Assembly: GCA_001600875.1 (NCBI GenBank)
Contig: BCLD01000023.1
Coordinates: 239,133-303,132, forward strand
From: Solicoccozyma terricola
Lineage: Eukaryota; Basidiomycota; Tremellomycetes; Filobasidiales; Piskurozymaceae
DNA: 64,000 nucleotides
Direction: 5' to 3'
This document shows, in pieces, positions 36,336 through 47,599 of the stretch; the first letter of the stretch is position 1; each line of letters starts with the position of its first letter. Below the pieces are notes generated by a model. The model ran no database searches and was not told where the DNA came from. It worked only from the letters and a program-made list of their open reading frames with translations. Both the position numbers and the translations under genes were made by a program.

Positions 36336-36406
36336 ATCTATGTTGAATGGGTCTGTACTGTCGGTGATACCGAGTTTGTACCAATCTTTCTCTTTCACAA
36401 AACAGC

Positions 36407-36441
36407 ACCAAGTACGCGTTGGTGGTCAACGCGTACTTGGT
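36407..36441. promoter_or_regulatory. Perfect 15-bp inverted repeat with two ACGCGT boxes
   Basis: Arms ACCAAGTACGCGTTG and its exact reverse complement are separated by GTGGT. Each arm contains ACGCGT, the MluI cell-cycle box bound by MBF (Mbp1/Swi6) in yeasts. It lies in the shared upstream region of the 34.0-36.3 kb gene and P2, about 70 bp from the start of the former. It could be a two-sided regulatory site or a hairpin in the 5' leader. Confidence 0.55.
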
Positions 36442-36875
36442 CTCATTCTCCACCAGAGGTCAAAACAGCCGACGTTCCCAGGCGTATTGTTGTCAGCAAA
36501 CAACGGCTTCCCTCCGACGGATAAAAGATGACACATGGATGGATGGAGGGCGTCGGGAGGCGTGTGCGTGCCTGCCCTGGTGGATTCACCTACCCTTTGC
36601 CAATCAAAACTTATGTCACGCTAGTTCACACCGATCAATCACATCACTTTGATACAAACAGATGGAAACTTGTTACTTCCAACATATTCGATCCCCGTGT
36701 GCTTCAAGATGTTCGAATGCGTTGGGCAGTGGTCAGGCGGAGAGCGGCGATGCTGATGATACTACCATACGTCGTTGTGCACATGGGGCATCATCGCCAG
36801 TGCGCGTGTTGTTTTGGTGGAACAAGAGGGTATGAGTGCGCGATTCTAATTGCCTGGCTAGATACTGGTATAAGT

Positions 36876-39800
36876 ATGCTCTTCAAGGTGCATGTTATCC
36901 TTCCTTTCGCCTTCCCTCCCAAAGTATCATCACTTCCTTTCCATTTGACCTCAACTCTCGCCACCTGGCATCGACTACGCAACAATCAATTCAAGAGATA
37001 CACCGCGTTCACCACCAGCAGCACCAACACCGGTGGCGAAGGTATCACCTTGTCTGACCCCAATGTCGTTCCAGTATCACCGATGCTCGACACCTCCTTC
37101 GAGAATCAGGATCTTTCCGAGGATCAAATCTTACCTGGAGGATTCAATTTCTTTCCATCTCAGTCTTCGAATGTGGTCGAGGCGGCGGGGTTTTACTGTG
37201 AAGATGCCGGGACTCGCCAAGAAACCGGCGAAAAGATCTACACCGTCGGCAATCGCTGGGAAGGTTGTTCCGCTGAGGAGGAAGGAGGAGCAGAAGAAAC
37301 GGGAGGGAGTGGGACTGGTGTCCTTTCGAGTGCAGTTTCAAGCGCCGAGAGCGATGGAGATGATGATCACCCGATTGCCACTGCGACTGGGACTGGCATC
37401 AGGACAGCGGATGCCAGCGATGGAAATGGTGAACGTCCGATTGCGACTCTGACTGCGAACACTACCGTAGCCACGGACGATGGAGATTATGATGATGCGG
37501 CTATCATTGCAACTACCGTCACGAACACGGTGACAGCCGATGGAGATGGTGATCGTGATCGTGCGATTGCGTGGGCGTCTGCTTGCACGAGGGAAGAAGG
37601 TGGTGATTTTGCGATAGACATTGCGTCTACCCCGGCTACGAGCGATGCAGATGGATATCTTGCAATCGCCACGGCGACTGCGATCACCACCGCCGCTTCG
37701 GATCAAGCCAGAGCTGGTCTGGACGACCCTAATTGTATAAATTCTGGCAACGTTCCGTTGAATTCAAAAGGTTCTTCTGGTGAGTCTGAGCTAGTCCGGA
37801 TGATACTATGTACGTCCCCACTCAAGATGTCACTGACACAGATACTACTACAGACGTGGTACCTCCGACCGCTGTCATTGGCAAGATATGTGATCATGAG
37901 GACGTCCAGGAGAACCTCTTCTCTTCTGCAGTTGACGTGATTGATCTCAATTCTGTGTTTGACTCTGACGGCGATGAGCGTATGATGGACATTCATGACG
38001 GGGATGTTAGCGATGAGTGTCCCAACGTGGCGGCAGCTGCAATGCCTGCGATCACATCGTATGCGTCCGAGACCGAGATATCCGCTCCGGACGGCGATCA
38101 GGACACTCGTCCAGGCGTCTTCTCTATCGCTTCACCAATGGAGAAGATCAACAAATGCCTCCCCAACCTGATCGCAGGTTTGCTCGCCTCTGAACCGCCT
38201 TCGATGGACTCGATGACTGATCGAATCATCTTCACTCCGGCTCCAATAAGCGATGAATCTCACGTCGTTTACCACGCATCCGCGATGAGCGCTGAGGGCC
38301 CGATGAACGCCGAAGGCGGAGATCCGACTTTGCGCGACGATATCCGCTCTATACCTAAATTTGATGCTCGCAATGGCGGGCTACCGGATGCGGACAGGAA
38401 ACAGGGTGGTATGAGGAAGACGGTCGTAGCCGATCAGCACCAGAGAGTCCGAAATCAGCGACTGCAGCTTCTTAGATGGTCGAATGCTACTCCTGATATT
38501 ATCACTGGGCAGGGTAGGGACGGCACTCGAGGGTTGTACCGATTGGTGAGTGCATGTCCCGACGTTGCGCTTGCGTCGTTAGAAAGCCGCAAAAGCTTCC
38601 TGAACATGCTTCTCCCTCTAGGTCGACGACTTCTGCCATCAGACTGGAAACCGTACCTCCGCATTAGCTATCACGGTTCAACCAGGTCAAGAGTGGAATC
38701 TCGTTTTCAATGGATACTCATCTGATTCGATCGACGAACCTTCTTTGAAAGAAGTGATTCAAGGGTTTGAGATGTTATCGCACGACATCCTATCAGCTCC
38801 TATTTCCTTCATGGATAGGTCCGGCAAGCACAAGAGTTGGACTCAGAGGATGAAGGTACATGGTGAGGGCGAGGGTCTGGGACGAGAAGATCCACTATTG
38901 AAGGCGGTTTCTGTACTCATGTTTCGTTCTTCGAAATATCTGTCTCATTCTCCCTCCCCAGTGTCAGCATCCAAATCTGCTCCTGTGACTTCAAATGTGG
39001 ATGAGCTTTCGACGTACGAAATTTCATCGTCTCGGCCATCGCCGTCGTCCGCGGAATCGCTGTCATCTTCGTCGGATCTTCCGAACGCCCAATCCATTTT
39101 AAGGGTACAATCGGAGGAAGACGGTCGACCATGTGAGTTACCACCCTCGAAGATATTTGGATCGGAACTCACACGGTCGCATCGGTGTGCCTTTTTACCA
39201 GCTATCTCTGTCGATGAATTGAACTCTCTCATTGACCAAGCGAGACGTCAACTAACCGCCGTCCACTACGATGCATCAACCGCGAGAACTTCTGTACCTC
39301 CAAAAGTATTCGCTCATCTTCCTCGAACCAAGTCTAACATGGTGAAATCCAACACCGCATCTATTGATAAAGCATTGACAGCTATCCAATATGATATTTC
39401 CAAATGGCTTGGGCATAGGTCTTTCGATGTTGGTGGCTTGGGTGAAGCGGTCGGGATTTCGGAGGAGGAGGTTACCACCGAAGTGAGTGTGTCGGGGTGT
39501 GGTGGAATCTTGGCCGAGTTTTCCCTTCATCGTGTATTAACCTCCGCCACTCCTGTCGTCGCCGCGTTTCCCTTCGCAGTATCGCAATCTAACCCGAAGA
39601 ACGAACTTGGTTTCGGTATTATTCTTAGTTTCTTACTCTACATCTACTATCACAATCATTCCGAGTCACCATTACAATTCATCGTCTTCTGCCGGTTTAA
39701 ACGCTCTTGGCCATATGGTCGCTAATGGACTATGGAAATCTTCGACGGTATCCGACGAAGTGATCAATCTAGTCGGTGGAAAGGGAATAAGAGTGATTGG

Positions 39801-40384
39801 TTTGAAGGATTTGTTCGAGAATGAGAAAGAGAGGTTGGTCGATTTGAGAGACGAGGCACAGATGAGATCGGGAAACTTGTGGAAACCTCTGGTAGACTGG
39901 TGGACTGTTCATGTGGTGAGTGCGGTTCGAAGACGTGGGGAAACAAAATACCGGATGACCGACGTCGATCTCTACCCCCCCCCCCCCCCCCCCCCCCCCT
40001 TCTTCTGTCTCTCTACTGTACGCTCCCATTTGAGAGCACCAGAAAGAAACGAAGAAGGATCGCGGCAACGACACACTTGATGATCGAGAACATGAAGCCG
40101 AACCTAAATATCTACCACTACCAGGTCAAGCAAACATCAAACTTTTCTATCAAGGTGTGTGTAATTGCTATCGACAGTTCAAAGAATTGCACGATCAGAT
40201 GGACGGTGGAGGTGATGAAGACATTGGTGCGAACGACGGAGAAGGTAATGGCCAGGGTGAAGGTAGTGACGAAGATGAAGAATTCGGATGTAGAAGCGAG
40301 GTGGATTCTATCACAGGAGTTTCTTGGTACAGATCGAGAGTTGAAGACCTGGTGGAAGGTATGGGAATGTTGATCGATCGGTGA
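36876..40384 (+). CDS. P2, uncharacterised protein (paralogue of P1)
   Basis: Start uncertain; ATG 36876 opens the frame. The N-terminal 300 residues are low complexity with imperfect repeats of an (N/D)GDxxxxPIATxT type (about 37354-37690). After an intron (37780 to about 37825) come acidic stretches, then QRLQLLRWSN and GRDGTRGLYRL. A further intron leads to VDDFCHQTGNRTSALAITVQ, FEMLSHDILSAP and SISVDELNSLIDQARRQL, then YRNLTRRTNLVSVLFLV, ITIIPSHHYN and LNALGHMVANGLW. A C24 tract sits in the next intron. The last exon ends FKELHDQMDG, an acidic run and RSRVEDLVEGMGMLIDR before TGA 40382-40384. P1 has matching blocks and introns at RL/LL, before SI/TL and before Y(R/L)N. Function unknown. 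Motor gene B lies 1.4 kb downstream on the same strand. Confidence 0.65.
37354..37690 (+). repeat. Imperfect coding tandem repeat in P2
   Basis: About five decayed units of roughly 60-66 nt begin GATGGAGATGRTGA or a variant and continue to CCGATTGCNACTNNGACT. They encode alternating Asp/Gly- and Ala/Thr-rich stretches. The repeats are absent from the corresponding part of P1. Confidence 0.6.
39975..39998 (+). repeat. C24 homopolymer in a P2 intron
   Basis: The run occupies the pyrimidine-tract position of the intron that starts GTGAGTGCGG (about 39916), upstream of a TTGAGAG acceptor. The exact length is likely unreliable. Confidence 0.9.
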
Positions 40385-41818
40385 GTAGAAAGGGAGAGAG
40401 GAAATCGTAGCAACTCTCTAACTATGACCCCGCTCCTGTCCTCCTCCTCCTCCTCCTCCTCCTCTCCGCCTCCCACTATCACCACCCTCGCTCGTCTCCT
40501 CACCATCAGCTTCCCTCTCGATGAGAAACGAGGTGTTCTCAATCGGCCAAGGGTGAGACGACGTGCCGCGAAAAGTCCCTGAAGGTAAAGGGGGTGATTG
40601 AACGAGGAGGGGGGGGGAGCGAGTGCAAGGCCCGCTTGTGCCGGGGCCGAACTATAGGTTTGTGCCAAAGTTGACGAGGGCACAATCTAAGACGCGTGTC
40701 GATTTGAATGATATATTTTGTGACCATCTGCTTGAAAGGACACGCGGCCATTGTCCCTTCTAACCAGTTTCCTTTTCCTTTTTGTACTCGCATTGGGTAT
40801 GGTATATAATGCAGCATGAGGATTTATCGAGTACCCCTTTCACAGCCTTTCTTGCCCTTTTTTTCCCCAAAAAGAAGTGGACGCCATCTAGTCATTCCCG
40901 AATTCATCTCTCGCTTCGAGTCTTGTCTGAGTCTCTCCATACCGCACTTTCTCCCCTCATCGACCAACGGCAGACCAACGGCGCAGAGACTGACATCGAC
41001 AATCATCATGGTAGATATACAGAACGCAGTGATGATGTGAGTGTGACACAGTTGGGCGGTAGTGGAGGAACGTGGAGTGGACAGGGGGAGGGGGGCGGAG
41101 CGAAGTAGCGAGGGAAACATTTGGGATCCAAGAAAACATGCGGGGGTCGGATACAGTCCACCTCAAATCAAGCCGGCTGGAGGTGGACGTGGCGAGATTG
41201 CGCAGATGGGTTGCTATAGTCATTGCCTCCCGAGGTGGTTATGACGGGTGAAAGCTAGGGTGTGGGGGTGGTTGGCGTGGGGGCCGGGTGATTCAATAGG
41301 TGAGGTCAGCAATCGTGCGAGTGAGGATGCTGGCTTCATGAAAGTTTGAGATGATGTGGAACAACGGAATGGTTATCTAAGCTGAGGTCGTAACAGTGAT
41401 GAGAGGGGCGGTTAATGCTACCAGTGGGTGGGGATTTAAACGGAGATGGCAGGCGGGGTTTGGAATCGGAAGTCAGGATAGTGATAAGAGCTAAGAGCGG
41501 AGGTGCTATAGTAGGAGCAGGTGCGATCACTGACGACAGTTACAAGAATAGCCGAGTTGAGGAACACAGGTGCAGATACACTGGTATTATTGGGCATTTG
41601 TTATGCTGTTCTGGAGGTCCTCTCGAAGATGTTCAAGGATCCGTTCGCCGGATGTGCGGTCACGATGGTATCCCATTCGAGCCCCGAACATCCTGATGAT
41701 CGAAGTTGCTGTACTTGTGGAGCTCCCACATGAACGATCTAGCAGGAGGCTGACAATTGCTCTGAATCTGAATCTTGCTGTTGTTAGGGAAACTTGGATA
41801 GCTCAACCACCGGAGTTG

Positions 41819-44800
41819 ATGACTCGAACCACAAATATGACGCTTGAGGCTTCCATCCAAGCCGAAATCGCCCTCACACAACCTGGAAAGATGATCAATC
41901 AAGTTTTCAAGCGGGGAAGTATCATCGCAATGGGAGAGGACGACCAGGTCATAGTTGAGTGTGACGATGGATCTGTACGTTCCCCTGTTTTCTGGCTGGC
42001 GAGGGTGGGGGTTTGGTTTCTTTGCCTGTTCCCTTATGGTCTTTCATTTTTCATCGATTCTCCCAGTCTCACACGATCCCTAAATCATCGATTCAAACAA
42101 CCAACCCACCAACTCGGGATCTGACGACCGAATTGTCGAACCTCCAATTCGTAAACGAGGGGAGTTTAGTGTGGACGTTAGGAAGAAGGTATCAAGTTGA
42201 GTTGGCGAACGTTGATGGTGGCGAAATGCGGATGGAATCGGGTGGAGGAATCTATGTGAGTGGCAGAGTCCTATAAACTGGTGGACTGAGGACCTCGGTG
42301 ACTGAAAAGTAACGTTCGATTCTCTCCCTTGTGGATGCCGGCATAATAGACGTACTCAGGGTTAGTGCTCCCAAATCCGACCGAGTGTCCATGGTAACTT
42401 GGTTAGATTCTAACCCCATCCCTGCATACATCAACCTCTTCCTCCACAGCACTTCGCTCATAGCTCTGAATCCTTACACTCAACTACCAATCTATTCTCC
42501 CGCCACCATGCGACGATATCACGCCCTAGCCGACAAATTCGCTATCGAGGATAGAGATTGCGCACCTCCTCATTTATACGCCTACGGAGAGATGGCTATG
42601 GCGAAGATGAGGAACGGTAAGCCACAGACAGTATTAATTTCGTGAGTTGAGCCTGTTGGATGAATTGGATAGTGAGAGGAGGTCGACCGACGGTTGAGAT
42701 ACCCAACTGCTCTCCCAGACCGCTCCGCTATTGCTGACTTCGCTCTCTTTCCCGTACATCTCCACCCGATGACCAATGTCGAATCACACCAACCAACAGT
42801 GGCCATTCAGGGGCTGGAAAGACTCAATCGACAGTGCAGCTCGTAAAGTATATCATCTCTATATCGAAAACGAATTCAAGCAAGTTGGGAACTAGCATCA
42901 TTCAAGCGGAGCCGATCTTGGAAGCGTATGGAAACGCTGCTACGGAGAGAAACGACAACTCGAGTAGATTTGTGAGTTTCAATCTTCTGAATCCCGAAAT
43001 ATGCGAGCACAGGGACAGCGAGGACCAGATTACACAATAACACTGAGTCTCATCCCTTCCTCCAGACCAAATCTCTCCGCCTGAACTTTGATGAAGATAT
43101 GACGATCACCAGCGGGGAATATGGGAAAATTCTCTTCGAGAGGAGTAGGATCACGGAGCATTCACCGCGCGAGAGGGCGTTTCACGTCTTTTACCAACTA
43201 TTGGCTGGAAGCACAGAGATGGCGATCAAGTTGAGGAGTAAGTCCAGGACAGCGAGGTTAGGCTTCGGTTCAGTCAACGCTTATACACGTCTTGCACCCT
43301 TTGCGAGCAGAGATGTTGTTGTTGACATCGAACCCAGCCGATTACGCAGGAACGTGTCCGAGCAAAAAACTGGACGGCAAAGTTGATCTCCAGGGATGGC
43401 AGGACTTGGAGGCGAGTGATGTGCTTCGGGAGAGTTGTTTTCAGAACATCTTGTTGCTGATCCGGCACTTTCGATCGCAATCAGAGAGCCTTCTTTGATA
43501 ACAACATGACCGAGGATGACATATTGGACCACATCCGACCGGTCGCCGCCATTCTACACCTCGGGAATATCAAATTTGCATCGGCCTCCATGAGTTCCCT
43601 CTCATCTCAGGCAACACTCGACGCTCAGAGCGAGAAACACCTCCAAAAGGCTTGTCACTGCCTAGACATTCCAAAGGTCTCAACGCTGAAGCAGGTGCTC
43701 CTGCTCAAAGCTCATGTCATTAACGGCAAAGTAGACAGCACATCACCTTTGAGTACTCGCCAAGCAGAAGCACAGCTCAATGGTCTGATGAGGATGGTCT
43801 ACCTTGACAACTTCGATGCACTTCTCAAGAGACTGAACACAGGAATGAAGGGAAGTGGTCACGCTTTGTGAGAAGATTGAAAAGACTGCTGGGCCCGTGC
43901 CTCATTACCGACTATCTTTTTTCTTGCAGCACATCTTTCACGGTGCAGGACATCGCAGGATTTGAGTCATTCGGTGAGCGTGGTCCGGATGTCGCCATCC
44001 GCCTCAGGGCATAACCTAACGGATGCCTCTTGCCCCTTTTTTTCTGACCGTCAAAAGAATCAAATGGTCTTGAACAGCTTTACATCAATATATTGAACGA
44101 AAATCTTGTGAGTCATCTTGTTCGTGCTTGGACGGCTCCGAGAAAATCCTTCGCTGAAGACGCTATATTATCACAGCAACATGTACGATCGTCCCTCTCA
44201 CGCCTTGCCTTGTCTGCTTCTTACGTTGACCCGGCGCCTCTTTACAGCTGTCTAACGAAGCAGCGATCAGTAAAGAACGCGAGGCATATATTGCCGAGGG
44301 GATTCCTTGGACGGAAGACTACTCCGCAATGGACTTGGCTCCAACAATAAAGCTCCTCGTCGGGGGCTCTGCATCTGGTTCTGAGTCAAACGCGAAGCCC
44401 TGCATCATTTCCTCACTCCACCACCACGCCAGCGATCGCAAGACCACGAACGATAAAGCTTTCACCCGTGAAATCCAACGAAACCTATCTCCCGGTCCTA
44501 AAGACACGTTCAAGGTTCCTACGGGCCACGGCAGCGACTTCAGCGATAGGGTCAAAGTGGTCCTGAAGGAAGGCTGCACTACCCTCATAATCCAGCACTA
44601 CGCTGGACCAGTCTGTTATATCATTAACGATTGGGTCACAAAGGATAAGGACGACGCAGATCCGTTCCTATTACAAGCGCTTGGAACGACCTCAAACTCC
44701 TACCTCCAAAAGGTGTATCCAGCAGTTTCCCGTCTCTTGCCTAACGGCCTGGTTCTCATGACCGGAGCGATGCGATACTTGAAAGAATTAGGATCGCTTC

Positions 44801-45426
44801 TCCAAGTGTTACGTTCATCCGACCTTCATCGCATCCGGTGTATTACGCCAAATACACATCGTGTCCCCGGTTTGCTTGACCAAAGGCTCATCTTGGCGCA
44901 GCTCCGGTCTAATGGTGTGCTCGAAGCCGTTCGCATCGACCAACTGGGATATTCCCACCGCGAGATCTACGGTGACTTTGTCAAGCAATACCAAACCCTC
45001 CTCCCCGTCGTCGTGACACCTGGAATACCTCTCGACAATGCAGCAAATCGATCAGTCGTCCAGGACCTACTGATAAGCGCGGGGGGTAAAGAAGGTAGTA
45101 CTTACAAAATGGGGTTGACAAAGGTATTCCTCAAACGTCACCTAGTTACCTCCCTTGGCGTCAAGGTCTTAGTCGCACATCAACTCAAAGCAGAACGGAT
45201 GGAAATCGAGAAGGCTAAGGAAGTTGCTGCCGCAGCTCGACATGCCGACGAGACCCAAGTCATATCGAAGTTCCAGCGAGGAAGAGCAGAGATCGATCGT
45301 CTGTTGGCAGCGTACGCTGAAGTGTCGGAAACCGAACGACGAACGTTGGAAGAGCTTTCCACGGCGAAGGCTTTACTAACCGAGATGATGACGGTCGAAG
45401 GATGGCATTATGTAGAAGGGTCATAA
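41819..45426 (+). CDS. Myosin-like motor protein B, short coiled-coil tail
   Basis: Exon model 41819-41974, 42067-42255, 42350-42360, 42450-42641, 42800-42971, 43066-43237, 43311-43411, 43485-43867, 43930-43973, 44058-44107, 44177-44182 and 44248-45426 gives an intact 884-residue frame. Features: N-terminal SH3-like region (KRGSIIAMGEDDQVIVECDD); IYTYSGTSLIALNPY; P-loop GHSGAGKT (about residue 184; usual Glu is His); EPILEAYGNAATERNDNSSR (switch I) followed by Thr instead of Gly; VAAILHLGNI; switch II DIAGFESF (about 465); IIQHYAGPVCYIINDWVTKD; HRIRCITPN and QLRSNGVLEAVRI (actin side and SH1-like helix); and YKMGLTKVFLK (converter). No IQ motif follows, and only about 85 residues of coiled coil. 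One intron (43412-43484) is GC-AG. All 11 introns match motor A in place and phase. Upstream noncoding exons (an ATG near 41010 followed by GTGAGT) are possible. Confidence 0.9.
42350..42360 (+). other. 11-nt microexon of motor gene B
   Basis: ACGTACTCAGG lies between the acceptor ATAATAG and the donor GTTAGT. It encodes T-Y-S-G and yields IYTYSGTSLIALNPY. Without it the frame is lost between 42255 and 42450. It is the exact counterpart of 5941-5951. Confidence 0.88.
43412..43484 (+). other. GC-AG intron in motor gene B
   Basis: The donor is GAG|GCGAGT and the acceptor AATCAG. Splicing joins WQDLE to RAFFDNNMTEDD and preserves the length found in motor A, whose intron at the same place (7270-7652) is GT-AG. 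Confidence 0.75.
44177..44182 (+). other. 6-nt microexon of motor gene B
   Basis: CAACAT (Gln-His) lies between TATCACAG and GTACGATC. It bridges NENL and LSNEAAISKE with normal myosin spacing. Flanking introns are 69 and 65 nt. Confidence 0.85.
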
Positions 45427-45744
45427 GGTGGTCGACCGAGTGCCCGCCGGTGTATTATTGTGAGCCAGAACCGAGATGGAATGATATGGCTCGTGGATTT
45501 TGGTTGCCGGACATCTTTCCACCCTGTGGTTGCCGAGAGAAGAAACGCTCATCTATGATTCAGCGGCATGAGTGACCTTCGACAAACTGGATACGATGTT
45601 AGTAACTCAATTAACACTCCACTTACATCTCACCTATCACTCAAGGACTGCAGGGAGAAGCAGCGTCGTCACGTAGAGTATGGAATCCCGCTCGACTTGG
45701 TATCGGTTCGACGGCGGTGTTCCAATGTAATATCGAGACCGCCC

Positions 45745-45838
45745 ACTTTGATCCCAGCGTTAACTAGTGAGTAAAGGGATAGATCTGAAACTAACTTGCG
45801 TGAGTTCCCGAATACAGTCATAGCAGTCCTCTTGGATT
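45745..45838 (-). repeat. Dispersed LTR-like repeat, copy C (partial)
   Basis: About 90 bp, a near match to part of copy B: AGAGGACTGCTATGACTGTA, GGGAACTCACGCAAGTTAG and ATCTATCCCTNTACTCACTA all recur at 47108-47200. It lies in the same orientation, about 1.36 kb away. Confidence 0.75.
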
Positions 45839-47107
45839 TAAGTGTCACGGGAATTCCTTTGATACGAACAACGACCCCCTATCGCCACTGCTCTAGGGTA
45901 TCGCTCGCTAGCGACACATCATCCTATGCATCACCGAATATCAGAATCACCCCTGCCTCCAATCGTTGCCACATTGCTATGTCCTATAGGAGGAACTCAG
46001 CGTTAAAGGACCTCTGCTCTGCAACATGGCCCAATGATCCTTTGCTATGGATAAATGGATGCACACCATCCATCAACGTTTCTCCATTCCACCTCCCTGT
46101 CGACATCGATGGGTATCGACCTGCCATGACCCATCTGGGTCTTACACCAGCTCGTTTCCAGTCCCTATCCTCACATCCGAGTATCACCGACGAAAGGGAG
46201 TTACGATCACACCGACATGGGTGAATGGGGATTGCAAGGATACCTTTCGGCACCTTGGCAGATGGCCTGGAAGCCATAGGAGGTCCAATAATGCTTAGGA
46301 CTTGGACATCGCTATCTGCATTGTAAATAAATCGCCGTTCAAGGGATTCAGGTGTTGGAAGATGCGGCTCAGACAGTACTGGTGAGCAGCCAGGTATTCC
46401 CTGTCCATTTTAGGTACATAAGGAGCCTTTTGTACATCTCTTTGTATTGCTCTCTTTCCTCGAGCAATATTATCAATTGTATGCCCACATAAAGCATCAC
46501 ATGAGTGACCTTTGCACATAGGCATTCAAGCTGGACCTCTTACTTCACGAAGCTGCCACACTTGCACACATGAACATGGACCCTGGTTGCCACAGGTCTG
46601 TAAGGATACGACCAATCTACTCGACACTAGACACGTCATCTCTCGTATGGCCTCAGACTCTATGCATCTACGTCCGGATTGGGGTACGAATCCTTACTTG
46701 ACTTAACTCTATTTCCTTCGCTCTCCTCTTATGCCTCTTGGACTAATCGGGCTTCCTCGATTACAACCGACACCCCTCGATTGCAAACGATGGATCTCTC
46801 TTACAATCGATGGACATCTCTAGAAACCAACGGATCTCTCTAGATATCGATGGGTTGCTCTAGGACAGTTAAGACATTCTTATTCTCCTTTCACGCTTCG
46901 AGATATCGCCACTATCCGATATCTCTCTTCATTGTTCTTTACTCTCATTTTACTATAAAGAGCACTCCCTTAAGGACCTCTTCTCTCTATTGTAATTCAC
47001 CCTGTTAATGCATCGCATTCCATGACACTACATTTGCCACTCGCATCTCGACTAATCATATATCGACTTAGGCTCGCTACCTGACCACTCATACTACATT
47101 AGATCAT

Positions 47108-47275
47108 CGGATCCCAGCATTACATAGTGAGTATAGGGATAGATCTGAAACTAACTTGCGTGAGTTCCCAAATACAGTCATAGCAGTCCTCTTTGGATCG
47201 AGCCTTTTAGTCCTATCTCGTAATACGAGGAGTCTGAAAGCCGCTAAGTCCACGAAGAAAGACCAGCACCTGACA
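47108..47275 (-). repeat. Dispersed LTR-like repeat, copy B
   Basis: Reading on the minus strand it begins TGTCAGGTGCTGGTCTTTC and continues GGACTTAGCGGCTTTCAGAC, TAGGACTAAAAGGCT and CGCAAGTTAGTTTCAGATC. This is the same order as copy A at 19883-20045, 27 kb away. Probably a solo LTR or a fragment of one. Confidence 0.7.
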
Positions 47276-47599
47276 AGGTCGATGTCGACGGACCACAACA
47301 TGCTATAGGACATAGCTGACTGAACATTGGGTAGAGAGTCAGGTGACTTGTCTATCTCGAATGTGGCGATCGACGTTAGATCGTTACAGTTGTCGTGTTG
47401 CATCTCAACATCCTGATGATTCGATGACGGAGGAGAGGACACTATGGAGCCAAGATCTGCCATCTGTGAATCTTCTCCTTAGTGGTTGTCTTCCATCTGA
47501 ACATCCAGCGATCGAGGGGAGGATTGTCTGATTGAGCGAGATGTTGAGGGGACAGTCAATCGTGCGAACTCATCTATTCACAAAAACGAGAATGAGTGA

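Larger units (their letters stand above)
45427..47599. other. Gene-poor interval with repeat copies
   Basis: Besides copies B and C it holds a decayed short repeat at about 46755-46865 built on ATCGATGGATCTCTCT-like units. A minus-strand open frame of 119 codons (47463-47104, MADLGSIVSSPPSSNHQDVE) ends inside copy B. It could be a relic of coding DNA or of the element; no domain recognised. Confidence 0.5.

Noticed and set aside
36335..36398. Upstream start of the 34.0-36.3 kb gene at 36398
   Set aside because: The codon at that position is GTG on the minus strand, not ATG; the first in-frame ATG is at 36335.
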